Assembly (NCBI GenBank): GCA_030432875.1
Contig: JAUILP010000020.1
Span: forward strand, 1 to 50,521
Direction: 5' to 3'
Length of the DNA: 50,521 nt
From: Oligoflexia bacterium
GTDB lineage: Bacteria; Bdellovibrionota_B; Oligoflexia; Oligoflexales; JAGOVF01
Part shown: one piece after another, positions 17,546 to 25,776 of the stretch
How the letters are laid out: each line of letters opens with the position of its first letter
Numbering within the stretch: position 1 is the first letter of the stretch
Made by a program: the position numbers and the translations under genes
The notes under the pieces: generated by a model
Seen by the model: the letters and a program-made list of their open reading frames with translations, nothing else
Told to the model about the DNA's origin: nothing
Databases searched by the model: none

Positions 17546-18115
17546 TTATTTATAATTGCAACGTCCTGGAGCCGGGGTATTTAACCAAACCCCACCACCA
17601 TTCTCACAATAATTTCGCGCGATTGACATATCGACTACAGTGCCAGTACTAGGGTTTGTAACGTTGTCCCGATGTTGTTCTGTCTTTTTTTGGCAGGTGG
17701 CCTCAACAATGCAGCCACCAATTTCCCAACGAGCAATTTCAATAACAGGAACTGTCAAGGTCCTTTTTACACAATTTCTTGTCAGACGATATGAAACTAA
17801 AGGGCAGCCATAACTTCTGCATGATTGGTTTGCAGCGGTTCTAGCAGCCCCGTCTTGAGCGTTAGAGATCACATTGGATGCCTAATCTTCTGATGTCACA
17901 GTGAATCCTGCTATGCTCGCTTTTAACTGACTTACAAGAGACAAATTGCCTTGCTTGACGGTCTCGGTCGTAGAACACTGAAGACCTTTGATTTCTGAAG
18001 AATTATCCCCTGGTGTAACATCATTTGATTTGCAGCTTAAGGTGGCACTAATAATCAACGCCATAGAAATTGACAATAGAACCTTACCGCTTAAAATTTT
18101 GCTCGTTACTTTCAT
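17546..18115 (-). pseudogene. Cys-rich lipoprotein gene interrupted by an in-frame TAG
   Basis: From the ATG at 18115 (ribosome binding site GGGAGACCCAG) the frame encodes a signal peptide with lipobox TLSC, then SNDVTPGDNSSE and a Cys. It stops at TAG (17882-17884) after FTVTSED. The same frame continues with no shift as ASNVISNAQDGAARTAANQSC and on to a TAA at 17546. The second half is conserved in style: QSCRSYGCPLVSYRLTRNC, further Cys pairs and a C-terminal CNYK. With the TAG read through, the product would be about 189 residues, matching the 193-residue neighbour. I infer a single nonsense mutation in a formerly intact gene. A GTG at 17872 could start the second half alone but lacks a signal peptide. 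Confidence 0.7.
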
Positions 18116-18160
18116 CTGGGTCTCCCAAATATAAAACGTGTTATTTTTAGCCTCGGTCAC

Positions 18161-19187
18161 AATCTAATACCGAAACTGTAATCAATATTTACATTAAGCC
18201 ATCTATAAATTTTGATTCGCGCAATAGATATCATTTTTTTCTCAATCAGTACTATGATAAAACTCAAAAAGTGATTTCTTTGAAATCAGCGCCTCGCGAT
18301 TAGTGAACATTAAAACTGCTATCAATAAGCAATACTCAGATCTATAGCTGCCCATTGGTCAAAGTAACTACCACTAAAATCATCCGAAAGTCAAATTTTT
18401 GAGCCAAAAAAAAACAAATTTTATTAACAATAATTAACAGCCTCTTAAAAGGACTCAGGAGATCAGGTTTATGGCGCCTAATTCATAACAGACTCCTACC
18501 CCTAAAGCTATGTTTGTCCTCACAATTTGGCGAAGTGGCACCTGAACTTCCGTATATATCGGAACACTTCAATATTTTCTTAATTTTTTAGTCAAAACTT
18601 CGACCGTCTTCACATAAATAGCATGAATATTTGAACCTTAGAACCAAAAACAACTGGCAAAAGAAATGTACTTAGCCTTACCAAATAAAAAGGTCCGATT
18701 AATGTGGGGAACTTCATAGAGCACTGCTAACTATTGAGTTTTATACTGGGCTACGATCCGCGGAAATTCAGCTTCTGAAAGTTAAAAATGTGAGTAACTT
18801 TAAGGCCATCTAATTTTATCCCACATCATTAATGGCGGTAAACCCCATGAAGCACCGCTTAATTCCTTTTCTTATGGATGCCTTATCGAACATATCGATT
18901 ACCTTTGTGCGCTTGGCTTTGACAGTAGGGGCCAAGAACAGCGCCTTTTTCCTTATCTTAATCCCATCCGGAATCTGCCAAATCAGGGACTCGCCCTAAT
19001 CACCTCAAATTTTTAGTGAGCAAAAATCCAACGAGAAGAGGAAAGTCCCCCGTTGAAATATTTCTTAAGTAGGAGATGCCAGAGTGGCTCAATTTGTTGC
19101 TAAAAAATTCTTGAGAAGTTTCACCAAAAAAGGATCAAAAATGAACACCGCCCAAAGAACCTAAAAATGTTATACTTTCTCGTTGTT
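18161..19187. other. One-kilobase stretch without a recognisable gene
   Basis: No frame here has a convincing coding pattern. A 50-codon plus-strand frame begins at 18847 (MKHRLIPFLMD) without a clear ribosome binding site. At 19072-19100 the sequence GGAGATGCCAGAGTGGCTC resembles the 5' end of a tRNA-Ser (acceptor and D-arm), but no anticodon or T arm follows. The stretch is probably degraded DNA beside the G+C-richer lipoprotein gene. Confidence 0.5.
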
Positions 19188-20678
19188 TTAAGGATTTATC
19201 ATATCGTAAAACACGCTGTAGATGACCGCACGGTAGTTTATCAGCATTCCCTGCTTGAATTCATCGAAAGTCCGATAGCGGGGAGTTTTGCCGGTAGCGA
19301 TAACAGGCCCAAGATATCCAAAATACATGTCCTCAAAAGTCATGTCGCTGGTGTCGGCGAGGAGAGGCTGTACCATCACTGTTTTGAAAAACATTTCAAT
19401 GCGCTCTTTCATGCTGTATTCCTTGATGCTTTTGCCCATTTCATCAAGCTCCTGTCCAGAAATGGCTTTACTGAATTTGTCGATATAGACATCACTGATC
19501 AACTCGTAAGTGATATTGAATAGAAATGGTAGAAAGACAGCATACCTTTCTGGAACACCATCTTCCATCATCTTGATGGAAAGATAAGCGGGAACAAACA
19601 GGTGATAACCACGATCCTTTTCGGCGCCATCGGTTGCCCCCGGAAAACCAGCGATTTCTTGATGCCCTTCAATATACTTGTCGATGATCTCATGCAGAAT
19701 CAAGCTGTTTTGCGCAAGCACCTGACGTAGAGATGGTTCGACATACACCCAATTGGTGTACGAAACTTGAGTTTTGGATGTATGATCCTGAAACAAAACT
19801 GCCATAAGACGAATGGCAGCTTTTCTGTCGCCACCGTTTTCATGCAGAAAAAAATCGTAAATTTGAGCTTCTTTGAATTGACTATTTTGGGCGCTCTCTT
19901 CCAGCTCATCTCTCAATTTGGCGAGCAATTTTTGTGTTGCGGCACTGGTCATCAAATCCATCAACTCCTGAGGAAAGCTAACGACCGTTGACATGCGTTT
20001 TGCCGCAACTATCTCAGTAAAAGCCAAGTGTTTGAACATTTTTTTGGTATGAATAAGACAAGGACCTGCGAAAATCAGTTGCTTTTGCAGGTAATGGGCG
20101 CAGCGATTGGCAATCGCAAGGTTGAGACCATAGTCCTTGAGAATTGAGGGCATCTCAGAAGCATCGGTTGCTTCACCCATTTTGATCCGCATTGTCATGG
20201 TGACTAGGTAGTCCCGCACCTTGATGTAAAAGTAGTCATCAAGAAATTTGTCCTGATCCTGATTTATCGTCGAGTCATTGGAAGCAATCAAGACTTGTTC
20301 CCAATCGCCACCATCAATTCTATAGAGTGCTTGAAGGCGCCTTTGTAGGTCAGTTTCCTCGTCAGACAGCAATTGCTGCATATTAGCAACATCCTGCTCC
20401 AGTGCAACCTTGAGAGCATCCATATTCTCTCCGCTCAACCCCGCAAAAAGCGGACTGCATTGTCCTACATAATACTGTTCCCCTGACCGGACTTGGTGAA
20501 ATAGCTCCCATGATGAGCACTCTACCAGATCCCAGTTTTCGCCTGATGCACTGGGAACAAACCCAAATGTCAGACCACTTTCCGTGGCTATAACCGCTTT
20601 TTCATCCGAAACCAACTGCGCCTGGTGTTTGCAGGCTGCCGCCAGCACCAATACAACTACCAATAATGATTTGGACAT
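19188..20678 (-). CDS. Large hypothetical lipoprotein
   Basis: 496 residues, family not recognised. A short signal peptide ends in lipobox AAAC (Cys16). The mature protein looks mostly alpha-helical with few Cys, and I see no enzymatic motif or membrane segment. The ribosome binding site is GAGGGG ahead of the ATG. By eye the gene is richer in G+C than its neighbours and uses more GC-ending codons. It sits between a gene-poor kilobase and a frameshifted remnant with a palindromic block. That pattern suggests acquisition from elsewhere. The alternative is a conserved surface protein with biased codon use. The function is unknown. Confidence 0.7.
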   Translation of the reverse strand: MSKSLLVVVLVLAAACKHQAQLVSDEKAVIATESGLTFGFVPSASGENWDLVECSSWELFHQVRSGEQYYVGQCSPLFAGLSGENMDALKVALEQDVANMQQLLSDEETDLQRRLQALYRIDGGDWEQVLIASNDSTINQDQDKFLDDYFYIKVRDYLVTMTMRIKMGEATDASEMPSILKDYGLNLAIANRCAHYLQKQLIFAGPCLIHTKKMFKHLAFTEIVAAKRMSTVVSFPQELMDLMTSAATQKLLAKLRDELEESAQNSQFKEAQIYDFFLHENGGDRKAAIRLMAVLFQDHTSKTQVSYTNWVYVEPSLRQVLAQNSLILHEIIDKYIEGHQEIAGFPGATDGAEKDRGYHLFVPAYLSIKMMEDGVPERYAVFLPFLFNITYELISDVYIDKFSKAISGQELDEMGKSIKEYSMKERIEMFFKTVMVQPLLADTSDMTFEDMYFGYLGPVIATGKTPRYRTFDEFKQGMLINYRAVIYSVFYDMINP

Positions 20679-20779
20679 GATAACCCCTCTGATTAAGTAT
20701 TCAGGCCATGTGGATAATTTAATTCCATTCTCACTATTATAGTGATATTTGTGGAAAACGACAAAACAAGTAGAAATTT

Positions 20780-20961
20780 ATGGCTGCAATTTTTTTCGCG
20801 GATAAACGCTATGCCTTTGAAGTGGCCTTGACCGCGCACAAATAGGCCGCGCAATCGATGATTTAGCGGAGATCAAACGGGTACAAAAGCTTCGCCGGCA
20901 GGGAAGGCCAGAATGCCGTATCCGATACCAGAAACCAGATCTTTGGCTAGAAATCGGGTAG
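20780..20961 (+). pseudogene. Possible frameshifted gene remnant
   Basis: A frame from ATG 20780 reads MAAIFFADKRYAFEVALTAHK and stops at TAG 20843-20845. A minus-one shift at that point opens a frame that reads IGRAIDDLAEIKRVQKLRRQ and ends at TAG 20959-20961. The second half has a coding-like, basic composition. No family was recognised. It may be the remains of a small gene linked to the neighbouring lipoprotein gene, or chance. Confidence 0.25.
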
Positions 20962-20963
20962 CT

Positions 20964-21044
20964 GGTCAGGTTACAGTGTACTGACCAAGTTCAGTAAACA
21001 GAACTGACAACTGACGGCAGTACACAGATGTCAGTTTACTGACC
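20964..21044. repeat. Dense CTGAC/GTCAG palindromic block
   Basis: About 80 bases are packed with CTGAC and GTCAG units. Outer arms GGTCAG/CTGACC pair at the ends, inner TGTACTG pairs with CAGTACA, and there is a perfect GTCAGT-TT-ACTGAC dyad at 21030-21043. It directly follows the stop of the minus-strand gene at 21062. It may fold as a cruciform or RNA stem, but it lacks a T-run. It could be a dispersed palindromic repeat. Confidence 0.55.
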
Positions 21045-21061
21045 TGAAACCGGGACACGAC

Positions 21062-21394
21062 CTAATGACTAATGATCTTAGCTCCATTAAACGAGGCATC
21101 GATTTCTTTGCGAAAGTTGGCCCTGAGTTTTACCATCTGCGTCATAGACTGAGAATTCCTTCCTGTTATATAAAAGCCCGTGGGTGCTTTCATTTTACCG
21201 TTAATAAGCGTTTCGGTAAAATCATGTTTGTTTGATGAAACCATTGCCTCTTTTGTCATGATGGTTTGCTTGCTATTATCAGTTTCTTTCTTGCTACTTT
21301 CAGCCAGCAATAATGAAGACGAAAAAACACCTATAAAACTGCACAAAAATGCCGCATAACTTGGTAAAATAATTTTTTTCATATATTTGTTCAT
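21062..21394 (-). CDS. Small secreted hypothetical protein, last gene of the TPR/beta-barrel cluster
   Basis: 110 residues, not recognised. A signal peptide (about 8-32, cleavage after LAES or nearby) is followed by a Lys/Ser/Thr-rich segment and a short basic C-terminus. It starts two bases after the stop of the TPR lipoprotein gene, so translation is probably coupled. A second ATG four codons on (21382) is an alternative start. Its place suggests a periplasmic accessory of the TPR/beta-barrel machinery. No motif supports a specific role. Confidence 0.6.
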   Translation of the reverse strand: MNKYMKKIILPSYAAFLCSFIGVFSSSLLLAESSKKETDNSKQTIMTKEAMVSSNKHDFTETLINGKMKAPTGFYITGRNSQSMTQMVKLRANFRKEIDASFNGAKIISH

Positions 21395-21396
21395 CC

Positions 21397-22530
21397 CTAG
21401 TGTGAGAGTATATTTTCCAGTTCCTCTATTTCATCACCAACCTGGATTTTTTGCTTTGGCTCCGGACTCTTTGCCACTGGCTCTGACGGTAAAGCCTCGC
21501 TCTTTTTTTGATCGACGCTGCTTTTCTTTGAGTTAGTGCCCGCATTCATTTGTGCACTTTTGGGAGCATTATTTTGTTGCTGACTATTTAGCCTCGTCGC
21601 CAAGGCATTAATTTCTTCGTTTGAGATACCCTTGGATTTGCTGCCACTCATGCGCAGCTTCTCCCCCAGCTGATAAGCAAAGGTTAGTTTTTCAGCATCT
21701 TGATGAACGCTGCCGACATACTTTTTAAGCCACTCGCTACTTTCTTCATATCGACCTTTTTTATAGTCAACGTAAGCCATCTGAAAAAGAGCTATGGGAT
21801 TGTCTTTATGCGCATCAACCACTTCACTTGCCAGTACTGCAGCCCGATCCACATCACCCAGTCCAAGTTTAGCGATGGACAAATGCAGTTTAGCATCGCT
21901 ATGGTTTGGCACAATTTTTAGTATCCGCTCAAACTCGATCGATGCAGATGCTAATTGCTTGTATTTGAGATAAAGGACACCTAAATTCATGCGAATGGAG
22001 ATATCCTGGGGATCCTTTTCTAAACCTAATTTGAACAAATGAAAGGCCAGCGAATGATTAGATTTGCCCAGAGCGATGAGACCTTTTAAATTATAAAGCT
22101 GGGATTCTGGAATATCCGATCCATTAATGCCCTCAAGAATCATTTCGGCTAAGGGAAATTTGCCACGGCTATAGGCAGTTTTAGCCAGAACAAATCGAGC
22201 TTTCGGAGACTTTTGCTGAATGGTCAGCGCTTTTTTGGCAAGCAGTTCGGCTTTTTCGCTGTCGCCTTTAACATAGTAAAGTTCAGCGAGAGATACCATT
22301 GCCTCAACGTTTCGTGGATTAGCTGCCAAACTTTTTTCAATGTTTTTAATTGAGTCGTTGACGATACTTGTATCGGGACGAATCGTAGCGTTCACATCTC
22401 CCGATGAATAAAGTGAAATTTCTTTTTCCTCGGCTGAGCCGGAGGTTATAGGCTGTGAAGTTTTGCACGCGAGCAAACCGAAAAGCCCGAGTATACATAT
22501 AAAAACTGAAAAGGTTCTCGTAAAATTCAT
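21397..22530 (-). CDS. TPR-repeat lipoprotein
   Basis: 377 residues. Signal peptide with lipobox LLAC (Cys22). At least six tetratricopeptide repeats lie in about residues 60-290, for example NVEAMVSLAELYYVKGDSEKA and ISIRMNLGVLYLKYKQLASA (about 21 and 20 residues each). A low-complexity Lys/Ser/Pro/Gln tail follows, ending ELENILSH. It has a strong GGAG ribosome binding site and lies 48 bases after the 1049-residue TPR gene. It resembles the TPR lipoprotein of the myxobacterial gliding set (AglT/GltE-like) in size and company, but TPRs are generic and that equivalence is inference. It is probably anchored in the outer membrane, facing the periplasm. Confidence 0.8.
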   Translation of the reverse strand: MNFTRTFSVFICILGLFGLLACKTSQPITSGSAEEKEISLYSSGDVNATIRPDTSIVNDSIKNIEKSLAANPRNVEAMVSLAELYYVKGDSEKAELLAKKALTIQQKSPKARFVLAKTAYSRGKFPLAEMILEGINGSDIPESQLYNLKGLIALGKSNHSLAFHLFKLGLEKDPQDISIRMNLGVLYLKYKQLASASIEFERILKIVPNHSDAKLHLSIAKLGLGDVDRAAVLASEVVDAHKDNPIALFQMAYVDYKKGRYEESSEWLKKYVGSVHQDAEKLTFAYQLGEKLRMSGSKSKGISNEEINALATRLNSQQQNNAPKSAQMNAGTNSKKSSVDQKKSEALPSEPVAKSPEPKQKIQVGDEIEELENILSH

Positions 22531-22578
22531 ATATAGTCTCCTCTAAATTAAATGACACTTTGCAAAGCTAAACCAACC

Positions 22579-25500
22579 TTAATCGAGAACCGGGCTTATG
22601 TTTCCACCCTGAGTACTTAAGACATGAGTCATATATTGGGGCGAAGCCGCTAACGTATGTGATGATGGATACTTAACCCGGTCTAGGGCAGTCATTTTGT
22701 TATAAGATTTTTCCGTCCACACTGAAAACGAAGCCACTTCTTTGGACCTTTTATAAGCTTCCTCATAAAATTTTTGCGCATCTTCTTTTAGGGGAAAAGC
22801 TAGTTTTTCTGTTGCGGATTTAAAATCATTAACATCCTTAGCGCTGGTTCCCGTTGGTGGTTGCACTAAAAAAAGCTCATCAGCTAAATGTTCGTGGGCT
22901 TCTCCCAGCAAATAAAAGCTCGCGACTATTTGCTCAGCTGAACCAATTTCGATAACCTTAGTAAGCTCATTCGCTAGAGCTTGCAAGTTTTTTTGCTTTT
23001 CCGTTAATTTTGCTTCAATAGCACTATAGGTTAAGCTTGGGGTAATGAATTTTTTAACTTTAGGTTCACTTTGGCTAAGAAAAAATTGCGCGACATTGAA
23101 CCTCGCTGTAGAGGCTTCGAATTTGGTTTTTAGTAAGGATTTTCGCAGCGCATTCATCTCATTTAAACCATTTTTTTGACTAATACTCTCAAAAATAATT
23201 TGTGCTATTTCAGAACGTAAGCTCAAGCTAAACTCGCTCTCTTTATCTTTTTGCCGCGTCAAAGCCAGTTGCCCAGTTCGTACTGCTTCTTTTTGTAAAC
23301 CTAACTTAATTTGTGTTTCCATTTGTTTTGCCAGTACATCATCTAAAAGTTTTGAGTTTTTAAAGTGCGTGCCAAAATAGGTGAAAGCCTCATTGGCCAT
23401 TCCATAATCCTCCATGCCCATTGCTAAGACTCCAGCATTAAACGCTGCTTTATCGGCACGAGCTTCCCTGGGATTTTCTTTTGCGAAAGTCAGGTAGGTA
23501 CTTGCCGCCACTTTATATTCTGTCAGCGCTTCGTAACTTTCTCCAAGTTTTACCTGACTTTCGGCTTTTAGTTTGGATTTGGGATAGGACTTCAGCAAAT
23601 GCTCCAAATTCCCTGTGGCAAGCTTAAGTTCTCCCACCTTAAAATAATTTAAAGCTGCGTTAAAAATCGCTTTATCAGCATATTCATCTCCAGGAAACAA
23701 CTTTTCATAGGTGACGAAATTTTCTGCCGCATCCTTATTTTTACCGCTTTTTTCTAGCGCCAATCCTTTATTGAAGTGGGCATTTTTTAAGCTTTGCAGG
23801 GCAAATTCTTTAGTTTTAGGATCTGACATAAGGGCCGTGTTTTTCATCATCAAATCAGTGGCCGCAATAACCTTGTCCCATTCCTGCCGTTTTGCTAAAT
23901 AATTAATAACGATTTTTGTTGCTTCGCGGGCCTCTTTTGTTTGAGGCTTTAATGTGATAATCGCTTCATAACGCTCAACAGCCTTTGTATAATGCCCATA
24001 CATAAACTGAATATGAGCACAAACGGCTCTAAGTTCAGGGATATTAGGTTCACTTGGATATAGCTCCACATAATTATCGACAACCTCTATGAGCCTCACT
24101 TTCTCTAGGGGGATATTCATTTGCTGCGCCACCTCACCAGGAGGAGGGAGCTTCTCATACTTTTTCCCTTCAATAATTTTATTAACAGCAGCTATGGCAT
24201 TTAAGGCAGAAGTCTTAGCCCATTTCCCATCACGCATGTCCGTTCGCGAAACTTTGACATATTCTCTGGCGGCAATGTCATATTTTTTCATATACATATT
24301 GAGTTCAGCAAAATTAAAGCGAATCTCAACATTGCCAGGATACTTTGGAAAATCTTCGAGAAGAAGTGCATAAAGATCTAACGCCGTGTTTAAAATCACG
24401 GTTTTTCCTGTTTTTAAACCATTATTGTGATAGATCGCAGCGTGTCGATGCATAGAGCGTGGAATTTTTTCATTAGCTTCAGCAATGGCTTCTGGACTCT
24501 TGGCTTTGTTTGCTTTTCCCCAGACTGAGTCTTCGGTGTAATTTTTTGCTAATTTACTAAAATGACTACTCACACGAGGTAAATCGCCAGCGGCATCATA
24601 GAGTTCAACCAACATTAATTGGTTTTCCAAATTAAGGAGTCGAGATGGGGCTTCTTTTAATATCCTCTCAAGCACGGTAATAGCTTTTGTATTTTGGCCT
24701 TGATCTATGTAAATACGGGCTAACCGATCAAGCATCGTATAAAATGATTCTTCGTTGCCCATACTTCTGAAATAGGTCCAAGCACTCACGATATCCTCGG
24801 CTTCAGCCCAAACAACGATGAGGTCATTAATGGCTTCGTCTTTCAAAAGAACAACATTTTTAAATTTTTCTGACTGGGTTTGCGCAAGTTTTACCACGAG
24901 CTTAAAAGCGGCAACTGTTTTTTTCAGGTTTTCAGAGTATTCAGTCGGATTTTTATACTGAGCGTTAAAATAAGCCCACCCAAGCTTATATATTGCATAA
25001 GGATAAACTTCACTATCTTTGTAGGTTATTGCTTTTTTATACTGTTCTAAAGCCGAACTCATTATGTTTTTTTCAAAATAATGTTCACCAAGAGCTAAGT
25101 GAGTTTCTGGCACTAAAGGCGAATTAGGATAGTTTTTTAACAGTTTATCATAATAGAGAACAGCATTATCATTGCCAAGTCGCGATAGGTTGCGCGCTAG
25201 AGAAAAGAGTATGCTATCTAAGCGGGGATGTTTGGGATACAAAGTTGAAAGATTGCGAAAGGTATTTGCTGCTTCAAGAAGGTGGGCGCGTGAGCTATGA
25301 TTATTGAGCTGAGGTGCAGGACCTTTTTTTCCTCCCAATTCCCATTTTTCATAGGCTATATTGTAGTCTTCAATTTCGACATAACGCAAAAAATCATGAC
25401 GCTCAACATAAAGCTCCCCAAGACGTAGGTAGAGTTCAAATTTGCGAAAATCATCAAGCTTGCTATCAGCTAAAATACCTTTTATCGATTCGATAGTTTT

Positions 25501-25728
25501 GAGTCGCAAAGCGTCCGCTTTTTTTTCTCGACTGGCTTCAAATTTTTGACCATATTTACCCGTAAAATAAGCCGCATGGTCCTCAAGGTTGGGTGCCGGG
25601 TCACGAAATTTTCTTTTATTGCTATTTGTATCTTTAGGAGTCGCTAATGCACTCTGCGTAGCGCATAACAAAGTTGAAACCATCAATACTTTCTGCCAAT
25701 TTGACCGAGCTCGTTGAAATATGGCCAT
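22579..25728 (-). CDS. Very large periplasmic TPR-repeat protein (GltD/AgmU-like)
   Basis: 1049 residues with a signal peptide (about 1-29, ending ALAT). It consists almost throughout of TPR or TPR-like helical hairpins, most clearly around 205-260 (YPYAIYKLGWAYFN), 590-640 and 690-800. There is no lipobox and no internal membrane segment, so it is a soluble periplasmic scaffold. The start is supported by GAGGAGA. Size, export and company (beta-barrel, further TPR proteins, bactofilin) resemble AgmU/GltD of Myxococcus gliding motility. An alternative is a generic envelope-biogenesis scaffold. The 48-base gaps on each side are consistent with a single operon. Confidence 0.8.
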   Translation of the reverse strand: MAIFQRARSNWQKVLMVSTLLCATQSALATPKDTNSNKRKFRDPAPNLEDHAAYFTGKYGQKFEASREKKADALRLKTIESIKGILADSKLDDFRKFELYLRLGELYVERHDFLRYVEIEDYNIAYEKWELGGKKGPAPQLNNHSSRAHLLEAANTFRNLSTLYPKHPRLDSILFSLARNLSRLGNDNAVLYYDKLLKNYPNSPLVPETHLALGEHYFEKNIMSSALEQYKKAITYKDSEVYPYAIYKLGWAYFNAQYKNPTEYSENLKKTVAAFKLVVKLAQTQSEKFKNVVLLKDEAINDLIVVWAEAEDIVSAWTYFRSMGNEESFYTMLDRLARIYIDQGQNTKAITVLERILKEAPSRLLNLENQLMLVELYDAAGDLPRVSSHFSKLAKNYTEDSVWGKANKAKSPEAIAEANEKIPRSMHRHAAIYHNNGLKTGKTVILNTALDLYALLLEDFPKYPGNVEIRFNFAELNMYMKKYDIAAREYVKVSRTDMRDGKWAKTSALNAIAAVNKIIEGKKYEKLPPPGEVAQQMNIPLEKVRLIEVVDNYVELYPSEPNIPELRAVCAHIQFMYGHYTKAVERYEAIITLKPQTKEAREATKIVINYLAKRQEWDKVIAATDLMMKNTALMSDPKTKEFALQSLKNAHFNKGLALEKSGKNKDAAENFVTYEKLFPGDEYADKAIFNAALNYFKVGELKLATGNLEHLLKSYPKSKLKAESQVKLGESYEALTEYKVAASTYLTFAKENPREARADKAAFNAGVLAMGMEDYGMANEAFTYFGTHFKNSKLLDDVLAKQMETQIKLGLQKEAVRTGQLALTRQKDKESEFSLSLRSEIAQIIFESISQKNGLNEMNALRKSLLKTKFEASTARFNVAQFFLSQSEPKVKKFITPSLTYSAIEAKLTEKQKNLQALANELTKVIEIGSAEQIVASFYLLGEAHEHLADELFLVQPPTGTSAKDVNDFKSATEKLAFPLKEDAQKFYEEAYKRSKEVASFSVWTEKSYNKMTALDRVKYPSSHTLAASPQYMTHVLSTQGGNISPVLD

Positions 25729-25776
25729 TAATTTTCTCCTCTATAATAATTCGCATTTCTAGGTCACCAAAAGTCT

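Noticed and set aside
17546-17872. A separate 108-residue gene starting at GTG
   Set aside because: It is in the same frame as the signal-peptide part, with only the TAG codon and three further codons between, so a single interrupted gene explains it better.
19072-19140. tRNA-Ser-like start GGAGATGCCAGAGTGGCTC
   Set aside because: No anticodon stem, variable arm or T arm can be built downstream, so it is at most a remnant and not a tRNA gene.
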